A DNA stretch of 64,000 bases, taken from Actinomycetes bacterium. GTDB taxonomy: Bacteria > Actinomycetota > Actinomycetes > Nanopelagicales > Nanopelagicaceae. The translations under genes and the position numbers were made by a program. The stretch is taken from assembly GCA_947383695.1 (NCBI GenBank), contig OX376642.1, positions 62,001 through 126,000 of the forward strand. Direction: 5' to 3'. Shown here in pieces: positions 34,526 to 42,237 of the stretch (position 1 is the stretch's first letter; every line of letters begins with the position of its first letter). The notes beneath the pieces were generated by a model. That model worked only from the letters and a program-made list of their open reading frames with translations. It made no database searches and was not told the origin of the DNA.

Positions 34526-35017
34526 ATGGCGACTACAACTGGTGGATTTTCAAGTGAAGGGCTGGCGTTAGAGGCCAAGACTCTGGAGTTGGAATCCTTG
34601 TCGCAAAAAGAGGCGATTGAAATCGGTGAGATCGCATTGGATATGGGTTTTGCTCGCGGGTTAGGTATTGCAGTTGAGGTGCGATTGAAGGATTGGATTG
34701 TTTTTCACGCATCCTTGCCGGGATCTACTGCTGATAATGATTCGTGGATTGCGCGCAAAGCGCGGGTTGTTTTAGCAACCGGAAATTCCACGATGTATGA
34801 ACGGGTGCTGGCAGAAGAACAAGGCATCGATTGGTATGCGGTTAAGGGTTTGCCTGAAGAAACTCATGCGATTCATGGTGGTGGATTGCCTTTGAATGTT
34901 AAGGGCATGGGTTGTGTTGGAATTTTGTTGAATAGCGGTTTGCCACAAGTGCAGGATCATTTGTTAGGTGTTGAAGTGTTGACAGAGTTTTTGGCACGCA
35001 AAGGCGAGCTGCTATGA
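34526..35017 (+). CDS. UPF0303/HbpS-like (DUF336) protein
   Basis: A 163-residue cytoplasmic protein of the UPF0303 family, related to the HbpS/GlcG-like fold that binds haem or small ligands. Family features are ARGLGIAVEVRL near residue 45, the conserved HASLPGSTADNDSWIARKA near 70, and HGGGLPLNVKG near 115. Some relatives are annotated as haem-degrading, but nothing here proves haem use. It overlaps the PfkB kinase gene by 4 bp (ATGA) and leads an apparent sugar-metabolism operon with a kinase and an aldose-epimerase-like gene. Confidence 0.8.
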   Translation: MATTTGGFSSEGLALEAKTLELESLSQKEAIEIGEIALDMGFARGLGIAVEVRLKDWIVFHASLPGSTADNDSWIARKARVVLATGNSTMYERVLAEEQGIDWYAVKGLPEETHAIHGGGLPLNVKGMGCVGILLNSGLPQVQDHLLGVEVLTEFLARKGELL

Positions 35018-35916
35018 GCATCTGGGTGTGCGGTGAAGTTCTGATTGATATTTTGCCAACAGGCCCTGTTGTTGGTGGAGGTCCTGCAAATACTGCAAAG
35101 GCTTTAGCGCGTTTGGGATATGAAGTTGATTTTATTGATGGAATTTCAAGTGATGCATACGGCGTTAGCGCACGCAAAGAGTTAGAGCGTGATGGTGTTG
35201 GGCTTTCCTTAGCGTTAAGCAGCGATAAGCCAACATGTACAGCAACAGTTACTTTGGATTCAAAAGGCTCTGCCTCCTATGAGTTCTTGATAGATGGCAC
35301 CGCAACCTTTGATTTCAATTCTTCTTGGCTGCCTGATCCAGAGCGTTTAAAACCAAGTGTTTTACACATCGGAACCCTGGTGACGATTGTGGAGCCAGCC
35401 TCAACAACTTTGTATGACTGGGCGGTTAAATGCGCCGAATTTGCACCAGTTGTCTTTGATCCCAATGTGCGTTCATCAGTTGTGGGCGATCGCGATAAGT
35501 ACCGTGCTGCGGTTGAAAAATGGGTTGGTATCTCAAGTGTTGTAAAGCTGTCAGATGATGATATTTCTTGGTTATATCCAGGTGAGGCGATGGATGAGGT
35601 TACTAAACGTTGGATCGCTGGTGGAACTTCCTTAGTAGTTGTTACTCGTGGTGCTCATGGAATTATTGGCTACACCGAACATGGTTTTGAAGAGGTAGAT
35701 GGTGCAAAGGTAGTTGTAGTCGACACAGTCGGTGCCGGTGACACAGTCGGTGCGATTCTGGTTGAAGGAATTATTAAGCACTCAGTTATTGGTTTGCAGG
35801 GAGCAACATTGAACGCGGTTCTGCATCGCGCAGCGATCGCTGCAGGAATTACCGTTTCACGTGCTGGTGCTCAACCTCCACGATTGCACGAACTAGTAGA
35901 AGCGCTGGATGCCTAA
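35014..35916 (+). CDS. PfkB-family carbohydrate kinase (fructokinase-like)
   Basis: A 300-residue ribokinase-fold sugar kinase. The N-terminal GEVLIDILPTG and GGGPANTAKALARLG motifs bind sugar, and the C-terminal DTVGAGDTVGA (near residue 240) holds the catalytic aspartate and anion hole. Fructokinase is the most common annotation for this length and N-terminus, but ribose, adenosine or other substrates are possible. It overlaps the genes on both sides, pointing to a tightly coupled operon with the UPF0303 protein and the aldose-1-epimerase-like protein. Confidence 0.88.
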   Translation: MSIWVCGEVLIDILPTGPVVGGGPANTAKALARLGYEVDFIDGISSDAYGVSARKELERDGVGLSLALSSDKPTCTATVTLDSKGSASYEFLIDGTATFDFNSSWLPDPERLKPSVLHIGTLVTIVEPASTTLYDWAVKCAEFAPVVFDPNVRSSVVGDRDKYRAAVEKWVGISSVVKLSDDDISWLYPGEAMDEVTKRWIAGGTSLVVVTRGAHGIIGYTEHGFEEVDGAKVVVVDTVGAGDTVGAILVEGIIKHSVIGLQGATLNAVLHRAAIAAGITVSRAGAQPPRLHELVEALDA

Positions 35917-36683
35917 TGCAATTTATTGATGATGCAGAGTTTCAAATCGCAATCGATGATGACAATGGTGCGCGAATCACTTCATTGAAGTGGCGCGAGA
36001 ATGAGTTTGCGGTTCCCTTTCGCGGACAGGTTCACACATCGGGTTGGTACTCGATGGCTCCGTGGGCAGGACGTATCAAAGAGGGTTTGATTACAAATAG
36101 TGCGGGGCAACAGATTCAACTGCCAGCAACAATTGATCCACCACATGCGCTGCATGGTTTTGGTTTGATCTCGTCATGGCAGGAAATCGGCCCAGGACGC
36201 TCACTTTTGCATCTGCCATCACCATATGGTGATGCAACCGTTGAACAAAAAATTGAAGTTCTGGATGATGCGATTCGTTGGTCTTTGGAATATGAACCTA
36301 ATGGTTGTGATTTGCCTGCCTGGTTAGGTTTCCATCCCTGGTTTGCTCGCGATCTAGAACGTGGTGGCAGCGCTGAGATCGAATTTGATGCAACTGAAAT
36401 GTTGATCCGTGGCAGCGATGGAATTCCAACAGGAAAGCGCAGTGCGCCAACACAGCCGCCTTGGGATGATGCATTTACTGGGATTAAAGGCACCCCTGCT
36501 GTTGTTTGGGAAGACGTTGCCCGTATCTCGATTGAATGTGATGCGCCATGGTGGGTTGTTTATAGCGAAGATAGTGATGGCGTATGTATTGAGCCACAAA
36601 CCGCACCACCTGATGCGCAGAACTTAGGCATTAGTGGCGAGAACTACATCGAAGCTTTGTTTGTTTTTGAATCTCTTGAATAG
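35916..36683 (+). CDS. Aldose 1-epimerase-like (galactose mutarotase-fold) protein
   Basis: A 255-residue protein of the aldose-epimerase/GalM superfamily. Supporting segments are NGARITSLKWRENEF near residue 18, APWAGRIKEG near 50, PPHALHGFG near 70 (catalytic-histidine region) and LPAWLGFHPWFARD near 135. It should interconvert sugar anomers or a phosphorylated sugar. The start codon shares a base with the stop of the PfkB gene (TAATG), so the epimerase and kinase are translationally coupled. Beta-galactosidase at 53087 could supply galactose or glucose, but that link is only inference. Confidence 0.82.
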   Translation: MQFIDDAEFQIAIDDDNGARITSLKWRENEFAVPFRGQVHTSGWYSMAPWAGRIKEGLITNSAGQQIQLPATIDPPHALHGFGLISSWQEIGPGRSLLHLPSPYGDATVEQKIEVLDDAIRWSLEYEPNGCDLPAWLGFHPWFARDLERGGSAEIEFDATEMLIRGSDGIPTGKRSAPTQPPWDDAFTGIKGTPAVVWEDVARISIECDAPWWVVYSEDSDGVCIEPQTAPPDAQNLGISGENYIEALFVFESLE

Positions 36684-36692
36684 ACTGGATAA

Positions 36693-38045
36693 ATGATTAA
36701 TCGCGACCGTTTAGCTGCATTACGAAAAATCGAAGATGAACGTTTCTTAGCTCTGCATCCAAAGAGCGGTGAAATGTTTAAGGCCGGACAAAAGAACATG
36801 CCTGGCGGCGTTCCAATGTCATGGATGGCAAAGTGGCCTGGGGCGTATCCGGTTTTTGTAAGTGAAGCTAAAGGTGCGCGCTTTACCGATGTTGATGGCA
36901 ACACATATATTGATTTTTGTTTAGGTGATACCGGTTCAATGACAGGCCACTCACCAGATGCAACTGTGGCTGCAATTCGCGAGCAAGCAGGCAAGGGAAT
37001 TACCGCGATGCTTCCAACAGCAGATGCAGCAATAGTGTCGGCAGAGTTAGCGGCCCGCTTTGGTTTGCCGCTGTGGCAGTTCACGGTCTCTGCAACAGAT
37101 GCCAACCGTCACGTTATTCGTTACAGCCGCATGATTACAGGCCGTTCAAAGATTGTTGTAATCGATCGTTGCTACCACGGTTCAGTAGATGAAACCTTTG
37201 CAACCTTGGATTCACTTGGAAACACAGTGGCCCGCGAAGGAAATATCGGAGCACCTGTTGCACTTGATCAAACAACTCGTGTTGTGGAATTCAATGACAT
37301 TGCAGGTATGGAAAAAGCATTGGCACATGGCGATGTTGCAGCGATCTTGATGGAGCCTGCCATGACAAATGTGGGAATTGTGTTGCCACAAGCTGGTTAC
37401 CTGGAAGCAGTTGCTGAATTAGCAAAGAAGTACGGCACCATTTTGATTATTGATGAGACCCACACAATCTCTGTTGGTCCTGGTGGAATGACTGCGGACC
37501 GCGGATTGAAGCCAGATTTCCTAACAATCGGTAAAGCAATCGGTGGCGGAATTCCAACTGGAACATTTGGAATGACTCAAGCGATCGCAGACAAGATTAA
37601 GTCAATGGTTGAGTTAGAGATTATTGATACCGGTGGAGTCGGTGGAACTTTGGCGGGAAATGCATTGTCATTAGCTGCGATGCGTGCAACGTTGACACAG
37701 GTTCTAACTCAAGAAAACTTTGATCGCATGATTGATTTAGGAACCCGTTGGTCAGATGGGGTGGATGCTGCGATTACTGAATTTGATCTGCCATGGACCT
37801 GTAATCGTTTAGGTGCACGTGGCGAGTACATGTTTGGCAAGGTCGCTCCAGTTACTGGTGCCGATGCCAACAACGCTGGTGACTTTGAATTAGAGCAGTA
37901 CATCCATTTGCGAATGTTGAATGATGGCTTTTTGATCACTCCATTCCACAACATGGCGTTGATGTGTCCAGATACAACCGCGGCTGATGTTGATGCCCAC
38001 ACCAAGGCGTTTCACACCATGTGTGCCGAGTTAGTTAAACCCTAA
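36693..38045 (+). CDS. Class III PLP-dependent aminotransferase (HemL-like)
   Basis: A 450-residue fold-type I enzyme of the class III aminotransferase/glutamate-1-semialdehyde aminomutase family. Seen are FTDVDGNTYIDFCLGDTGSM (N-terminal), the cofactor-binding aspartate in ILIIDETHTISVGPGG (near residue 255) and the catalytic lysine in FLTIGKAIGGG (near 278). It differs from HemL in several substrate-site segments, so it is probably a transaminase for an amino acid or amine rather than part of tetrapyrrole synthesis. TAGACT ends six bases before the ATG. It overlaps the convergent mshD gene by 15 bp. Confidence 0.85.
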   Translation: MINRDRLAALRKIEDERFLALHPKSGEMFKAGQKNMPGGVPMSWMAKWPGAYPVFVSEAKGARFTDVDGNTYIDFCLGDTGSMTGHSPDATVAAIREQAGKGITAMLPTADAAIVSAELAARFGLPLWQFTVSATDANRHVIRYSRMITGRSKIVVIDRCYHGSVDETFATLDSLGNTVAREGNIGAPVALDQTTRVVEFNDIAGMEKALAHGDVAAILMEPAMTNVGIVLPQAGYLEAVAELAKKYGTILIIDETHTISVGPGGMTADRGLKPDFLTIGKAIGGGIPTGTFGMTQAIADKIKSMVELEIIDTGGVGGTLAGNALSLAAMRATLTQVLTQENFDRMIDLGTRWSDGVDAAITEFDLPWTCNRLGARGEYMFGKVAPVTGADANNAGDFELEQYIHLRMLNDGFLITPFHNMALMCPDTTAADVDAHTKAFHTMCAELVKP

Positions 38046-38507
38046 CGACCCGTACAGCTTCAAACCTTTTTCATTGTCTGCATCTACATACAAAATCGCG
38101 TGCTTAAGTCCTTTGTTTACAAGGTAATTGATCGCCTCTACAGATAGGGCTCGGGCAATGCCTTTTCCGGCGTGATCTGGGTGGGTTCCGACGACATAGA
38201 GCTCGCCCACTGGGTCTTGATTGATTAAATCTTGATGGATCTTGGTCCAGACAAAGCCTTCAATGGTGCCGTTTTCTGTGGCAAGGAAGAAACCTTTTTC
38301 ATCAAACCATGGTTCTGACATTCGGTTGTCTAAGTCTTGCATCGCCCAATTACCTTGATCTGGGTGGTGTGCAAAGACTAGGTTGTTTAAGTCAAGCCAT
38401 TGTTGTTTGTGAACTGAAGGATCAAAGGTTTCGATTGTGTAATCGTGATCGGCTTGTGGAAGTGAGTTTGTATCTAGATCACGATGTAGTTTGAGTATGT
38501 GACGCAT
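38031..38507 (-). CDS. mshD: Mycothiol synthase, single-domain form (MshD C-terminal GNAT domain)
   Basis: A 158-residue GNAT acetyltransferase that matches the C-terminal, catalytic half of mycothiol synthase: FAHHPDQGNW near residue 45, EPWFDEKGFFLA near 65, FVWTKIH, GELYVVGTHPDHAGKGIARAL (acetyl-CoA loop) and AILYVDADNEKGLKLY at the end. MshD acetylates Cys-GlcN-Ins to give mycothiol. Mycobacterial MshD has two GNAT domains and is about twice as long, so this is a reduced form. It lies 2 bp after glnR on the same strand. mshA is at 43182, so part of the pathway is clustered here. Confidence 0.85.
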   Translation of the reverse strand: MRHILKLHRDLDTNSLPQADHDYTIETFDPSVHKQQWLDLNNLVFAHHPDQGNWAMQDLDNRMSEPWFDEKGFFLATENGTIEGFVWTKIHQDLINQDPVGELYVVGTHPDHAGKGIARALSVEAINYLVNKGLKHAILYVDADNEKGLKLYGSLGFN

Positions 38508-38509
38508 TT

Positions 38510-39190
38510 TTACGCATCAACGGTAAAGCGATAACCAACATTTCGAACTGTGCCAATGATGGCTTCAAACTCTGGACCTAACTTTGAACGAAGACGACGG
38601 ATGTGAACATCTACTGTGCGTGTTCCACCGAAGTAGTCATAGCCCCAGATCTCTTGAAGCAGTTGAGCTCTGGTGAAAACACGGCCTGGGTGTTGTGCAA
38701 GGTACTTCAGTAGCTCGAACTCTTTGAAGGTTAAATCAAGAACATTTCCTTTTAGGCGAGCGGTGTAAGTAGCTTCATCAATAGTTACATCACCGCTGCG
38801 GATTTCTGCGCTGTGTGGATCTGCTGCAACCATTTCAATTGCGTGCTTGCCAAGTGCGATGCGAATACGTGCATCAACTTCGGCAGGACCTGCGGTATCG
38901 AGAATGACATCATCGATTCCCCAATCTGCGTTAAATGCGGTAAGTCCGCCTTCAGTTGTGATTGCAACGATGGGGCAACCAACACCCGTTGAGTGAAGGA
39001 GTTTGGTGAGTGATTTAACTGCGGGTAGATCGCGGCGAGCATCAATAAGAACTAGATCGACATCGGGAGCATCTACGAGGACGCTTGCTTCTGCAGGCAG
39101 AATTTTCACTTGATGCTGCAGTAAACCCAGTGCTGGAAGCACCTCTGCGCTAGCGCCAAGAGTGTTCGTAAGTAGCAGAACCTTCGCCAT
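38510..39190 (-). CDS. glnR: GlnR, atypical OmpR-type nitrogen response regulator
   Basis: A 226-residue regulator with an atypical receiver domain (residues 1-120) and a winged-helix DNA-binding domain (about 130-226: [20 protein letters not shown], then [12 protein letters not shown] and TVRNVGYRF). The receiver keeps D50 (VLIDARRD) but lacks the usual N-terminal acidic pair, as in actinobacterial GlnR, which is phosphorylation-independent and controls nitrogen assimilation genes. Strings such as [26 protein letters not shown] are near-diagnostic. No histidine kinase is adjacent. TAGTCT ends six bases before the ATG. mshD follows in the same operon. Confidence 0.92.
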   Translation of the reverse strand: MAKVLLLTNTLGASAEVLPALGLLQHQVKILPAEASVLVDAPDVDLVLIDARRDLPAVKSLTKLLHSTGVGCPIVAITTEGGLTAFNADWGIDDVILDTAGPAEVDARIRIALGKHAIEMVAADPHSAEIRSGDVTIDEATYTARLKGNVLDLTFKEFELLKYLAQHPGRVFTRAQLLQEIWGYDYFGGTRTVDVHIRRLRSKLGPEFEAIIGTVRNVGYRFTVDA

Positions 39191-39195
39191 TGAGA

Positions 39196-39202
39196 CAGAC
39201 TA
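39196..39202. promoter_or_regulatory. Overlapping divergent -10 elements of glnR and the thioredoxin gene
   Basis: On the minus strand TAGTCT (39202-39197) ends six bases before the glnR ATG. On the plus strand CAGACT (39196-39201) ends six bases before the GTG at 39208. The two elements occupy the same bases, so transcription of the two genes may be mutually exclusive at any moment. Confidence 0.45.
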
Positions 39203-39207
39203 CTCCC

Positions 39208-39618
39208 GTGAAATCTTTGCTTCCAATTGTCATCGTGCTGGTCTTAGCCAGTGGATACGGTGTGTGGCATAAGCGCACCCGCGGCAAGATCGTGGTGAAG
39301 CCAGATAAGGGATTGATTACGCCAGCGATGATCGGGGCGGATTTAGGCTCTAGAGCCACGCTTTTGCAGTTCTCCTCGGCCTTTTGCGGACCGTGCAGAG
39401 CGACTCGTTTGCTCATTGAGGATGTCACCGCCGATATGGCAGATGTGGCCCATGTAGAGGTTGATGCTGAGGCGAACCTGGAGTTAGTGCGAAAGCTGGA
39501 TATTCGCAGCACCCCAACGACACTATTTTTGGACTCTGCCGGGCACGAGGTCGGTCGAGCAGTGGGTGCGCCTAAGCGAGATCAAGTTATTGCAGCTATT
39601 AATGCAATTGCACAGTAA
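39208..39618 (+). CDS. Membrane-anchored thioredoxin-like protein
   Basis: A 136-residue protein with an N-terminal membrane anchor (LLPIVIVLVLASGYGVW) and a thioredoxin domain facing outward. The active site is FCGPCRATR near residue 65, and the cis-proline segment is IRSTPTTLFLD near residue 107. I prefer the GTG at 39208 to a TTG at 39190, which would overlap the glnR start. In several actinobacteria a thioredoxin precedes a DUF4395 protein and sulfur-transfer genes, and the same order is seen here, pointing to thiol or sulfur metabolism. Confidence 0.83.
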   Translation: MKSLLPIVIVLVLASGYGVWHKRTRGKIVVKPDKGLITPAMIGADLGSRATLLQFSSAFCGPCRATRLLIEDVTADMADVAHVEVDAEANLELVRKLDIRSTPTTLFLDSAGHEVGRAVGAPKRDQVIAAINAIAQ

Positions 39619-39671
39619 GTGCGAATAACTCGCAACTCGCTTAACCGCTGCAACCTCTTTACTCTTAACCC

Positions 39672-39743
39672 ATGTTGTTAGCAGCCACTAAGCGCCGTGT
39701 AATTGATTACGGCCGTATGACTGCTTCCTTGTGTATCGCTTAA
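39672..39743 (+). CDS. Putative 23-residue leader peptide ahead of the DUF4395 gene
   Basis: A short frame, MLLAATKRRVIDYGRMTASL followed by CIA and TAA. It resembles the small actinobacterial leader-peptide family with a basic RR-x-x-D-x-x-R core and a cysteine near the end, found before sulfur and cysteine metabolism genes. TACTCT ends six bases before the ATG, so translation would start at the transcript's first base. A perfect hairpin begins at its stop codon (39741-39765). Stalling at the cysteine codon could change RNA folding and so expression of the DUF4395 gene. The reading is inferred from pattern and position. Confidence 0.6.
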   Translation: MLLAATKRRVIDYGRMTASLCIA

Positions 39744-39776
39744 TTGTTTCTTCATCCAACAATTAACGCCATTTTT
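39741..39776 (+). promoter_or_regulatory. Attenuator-like hairpin after the leader peptide
   Basis: TAATTGTT (39741-39748) pairs perfectly with AACAATTA (39758-39765) around a nine-base loop. Five T follow at about 39772-39776. The stem starts with the stop codon of the leader peptide, so a ribosome finishing or stalling there would block it. The stem is AT-rich and modest in strength. Confidence 0.45.
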
Positions 39777-39805
39777 AACTTACAAACAACACAAAGGAAT
39801 TTAAA

Positions 39806-40249
39806 ATGACACAGGTATCAGATCTTAAAAAGGTAACAACGGTATTAGATGCACGCGGTCCACGTTTTGGTGCTGCGATCACAACAGTTGTATTTGCAGC
39901 TGCGCTCGCAACACATAACGCATGGTTCATCGTTGCTCAAGCTATAGTTTTTGCAATTGGTGCATTTAAGGGACCGCAGTTCACTCCATATGCATACATT
40001 TACAAGTTTGCAGTAAAGCCATTTTTAAAGGGTGAGGTTCCAACAGAAGATGTTCGCCCACCGCAGTTTGCACAGAGCGTTGGTTTGTTGTTTGCACTCG
40101 TTGCTATCACAGGAGCGCTCTTTGGTATTGAAGCACTTGTCGTTGGCGCAGTCGCGATGGCATTAGGCGCAGCTTTCTTGAACGCAGCCTTTAATTTCTG
40201 CCTTGGCTGCGAGATTTACCTGCTCCTACTTCGCGCACGCGCAAAGTAA
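39806..40249 (+). CDS. DUF4395 family membrane protein
   Basis: A 147-residue protein with about four hydrophobic segments and the family's C-terminal CLGC pair (NFCLGCEIY near residue 130). FKGPQFTPY and GEVPTEDVRPPQFAQ are conserved loop sequences. The family commonly lies next to thioredoxin and thiosulfate sulfurtransferase genes in actinobacteria and is thought to have a role in sulfur or thiol handling, but its reaction is not known to me. AAAGGAA precedes the ATG. A leader peptide and hairpin lie upstream, and the fur gene begins 17 bp after the stop. Confidence 0.85.
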   Translation: MTQVSDLKKVTTVLDARGPRFGAAITTVVFAAALATHNAWFIVAQAIVFAIGAFKGPQFTPYAYIYKFAVKPFLKGEVPTEDVRPPQFAQSVGLLFALVAITGALFGIEALVVGAVAMALGAAFLNAAFNFCLGCEIYLLLLRARAK

Positions 40250-40266
40250 GGCGGTAGGCTTCGCAT

Positions 40267-40677
40267 ATGGCAACCAAGCATGAACTACATGAAAAGGGTC
40301 TGCGCTTAACACCGCAGCGCGAATTAGTACTGTCTGCTGTGCGTGCCTTGGGGCATGCAACACCTGAAGAGGTTGCAGAAAAGGTTCGCCAAACACATCC
40401 TGGAATCAATCTTTCAACTGTCTATCGCAACCTGGAAACCCTTGAAAATGTTGGCTTAGTTCAACACACCCACTTGGGTCATGGTGGTGCGACCTATCAC
40501 GCAGCTGAAGAGTTAACCCACCTGCACTTAGTGTGTGGAACATGTGGATCTGTCGGAGATGCGCCAATCGAGGTTGCCGCTAACTTTGTAAACACATTGG
40601 CCGATGATTACGGCTTTAAAACAGATGTCACGCACTTTGCGATCTATGGCACCTGTGCTGCATGCGTTAAGCCCTAG
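40267..40677 (+). CDS. Fur-family metal-dependent repressor
   Basis: A 136-residue Fur-type regulator. The winged helix includes LRLTPQRELVLSAVR and LSTVYRNLETLENVGLV. The dimerisation domain has the metal ligands HLGHGGATYH, HLHLVCGTCG and CAAC, the two CxxC pairs that hold structural zinc. By its position beside the sulfur and mycothiol genes it corresponds to the conserved Fur-like gene at this site in other actinobacteria. Whether it senses iron, zinc, manganese or peroxide is not decidable. TAGGCT ends six bases before the ATG. Confidence 0.92.
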   Translation: MATKHELHEKGLRLTPQRELVLSAVRALGHATPEEVAEKVRQTHPGINLSTVYRNLETLENVGLVQHTHLGHGGATYHAAEELTHLHLVCGTCGSVGDAPIEVAANFVNTLADDYGFKTDVTHFAIYGTCAACVKP

Positions 40678-40692
40678 CGATACCCTTGGCGC

Positions 40693-41592
40693 ATGAGCGC
40701 CGTATTAGTTGAGGATGGTCCCGATAAGGGAGCTGTCTGGCACTTTGGTGAACCAGTTAAAGAACAACGCGCGTTAGAGGCAGGAACTGCATGGGCAGAT
40801 CTTTCTCATTTAAATATCGTTGCCGTTACCGGTGAAGATCGCCTGAAGTGGCTCCATGATTTAACAACACAGTTTGTCAGCGATTTACAGCCTGGCGTCT
40901 GGATGCCATCAATGATCTTGGATGCACAGGGCCATGTCGAATTTCAATTTAACTTAGTTGATGATGGAAGCACGACTTATTTAGTTTTAGATCCTGGCTA
41001 TGTTGAAAAGCTAGTTGAGTACTTAACAAAGATGAAGTTCATGCTGCGGGTTGATGTGCGTGATGCAAGTGCTGAATTTGTTGTGCTGCGTGCACCAGGT
41101 GTTGCAGATTCAATTGGTGGCCCATTTGCTTTAGTGCCACGTTCTGAAGTTGAAGAGATGAAACAAACATTTGGTGGGGTCGCAACACAAGTCGGTACCT
41201 GGGCTTTGGATGCAGAACGTGTTGCAAAGGGGCGTCCACGTATTGGTTTTGAGACTGATCACAAATCAATTCCTAATGAACTAGGTGTATTGAACACTGC
41301 GGTGCATATGAAAAAGGGTTGCTACCGTGGTCAAGAAACTGTGGCAAAGATTTATAACTTAGGTAATCCACCACGTCGTTTGGTGATGTTGCACCTTGAT
41401 GGCAGCGATGTTGGTTTTCCAGCAGCTGGAACCAAGGTTGAAAATGATGGCGTTGTAGTTGGCTTTGTCGGCACAGTTGCCCGTCACCATGAATTAGGAA
41501 CCATCGCGCTAGCCATTGTTAAGCGCAATACTCCAGCGGATGCAACGCTAACAATCGATGGAATTCCGGCCAATCAAGAGGTAATCGTTTAA
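40693..41592 (+). CDS. ygfZ: YgfZ/GcvT-like folate-binding protein for Fe-S cluster maintenance
   Basis: A 299-residue protein of the YgfZ family, a folate-binding GcvT paralogue needed for maturation or repair of some iron-sulfur enzymes. The hallmark KGCYRGQETVAKI motif, with its conserved cysteine, is near residues 204-216. The N-terminal part has DLSHLNIVAVTGEDRLKWLH, where the tetrahydrofolate domain begins. TACCCT ends six bases before the ATG. The neighbouring metal regulator and nitrobindin-like gene fit a metal and redox block. Confidence 0.9.
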   Translation: MSAVLVEDGPDKGAVWHFGEPVKEQRALEAGTAWADLSHLNIVAVTGEDRLKWLHDLTTQFVSDLQPGVWMPSMILDAQGHVEFQFNLVDDGSTTYLVLDPGYVEKLVEYLTKMKFMLRVDVRDASAEFVVLRAPGVADSIGGPFALVPRSEVEEMKQTFGGVATQVGTWALDAERVAKGRPRIGFETDHKSIPNELGVLNTAVHMKKGCYRGQETVAKIYNLGNPPRRLVMLHLDGSDVGFPAAGTKVENDGVVVGFVGTVARHHELGTIALAIVKRNTPADATLTIDGIPANQEVIV

Positions 41593-41608
41593 CCGCTATT
41601 CTTAAGCC

Positions 41609-41737
41609 ATGGAGTTGTTCACCTCAGTAATCCTTGGCCTTGTTGCCATTGCACTAGGCGTTGCGCTCATTGTTTACGCATTTAAAGGTCGCCAATCACA
41701 AGCGCGACGTATTACTAACTGGAGGCAACGCCGCTAA
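41609..41737 (+). CDS. Small single-span membrane protein (42 residues)
   Basis: Sequence MELFTSVILGLVAIALGVAL begins a hydrophobic helix that runs to about residue 24, followed by a basic tail (residues 26-42: FKGRQSQARRITNWRQR and a final R). TATTCT ends six bases before the ATG, and the stop overlaps the next ATG as TAATG, so the gene is probably translated and coupled to the nitrobindin-like gene. No function can be assigned; the topology should be N-out with the basic tail in the cytoplasm. Confidence 0.7.
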   Translation: MELFTSVILGLVAIALGVALIVYAFKGRQSQARRITNWRQRR

Positions 41738-42237
41738 TGGTTTTCACAATCCCTGAAGGTTTGCATCCAGATTTGAATCCATTGGCATGGATCGTTGGAA
41801 CCTGGCGCGGAAAAGGTCATGGTGAATATCCAACGATCCAACCCTTTGAGTACGCACAAGAGGTTGTTTTTAACCATGATGGTCGTAACTTTCTTAACTA
41901 CTTTTCTCGTTCCTGGATCATTGATGCAGAGGGCGAAATTGTTCGTCCAGGTGCATCAGAGGTTGGTTTCTGGCGCGTTAAGCCCAACAATGTTTTAGAG
42001 GTTGTCATTTCACACAACACCGGAATTACTGAAGGTTGGGTGGGTCAGTTTGATGGTCCCAAGATTCAATTAGTTTTAGATCAAGGGTATTCAGCACCAT
42101 CTGCCAAGGTTGTTACAGCTGGTGTGCGTTTATATGGACTGGTTGAAGGACAGTTATTTAGCGCCTACGACATGGCCGCTGAAGGACATGAACTACAGGC
42201 ACACATCTGGTCATCATTAGAACGTCAAAGTGAGTAA
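41737..42237 (+). CDS. Nitrobindin-like (DUF1794) haem-binding protein
   Basis: A 166-residue beta-barrel protein of the FABP-like/nitrobindin family. The signature GTWRGKGHGEYPTI is near residues 21-34, and the C-terminal HIWSSLERQ (near 158) contains the histidine expected to bind haem. Bacterial relatives bind ferric haem and can isomerise peroxynitrite. The upstream small membrane protein is coupled by TAATG and the downstream asparaginase by an 8-bp overlap, forming a compact operon. Confidence 0.87.
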   Translation: MVFTIPEGLHPDLNPLAWIVGTWRGKGHGEYPTIQPFEYAQEVVFNHDGRNFLNYFSRSWIIDAEGEIVRPGASEVGFWRVKPNNVLEVVISHNTGITEGWVGQFDGPKIQLVLDQGYSAPSAKVVTAGVRLYGLVEGQLFSAYDMAAEGHELQAHIWSSLERQSE

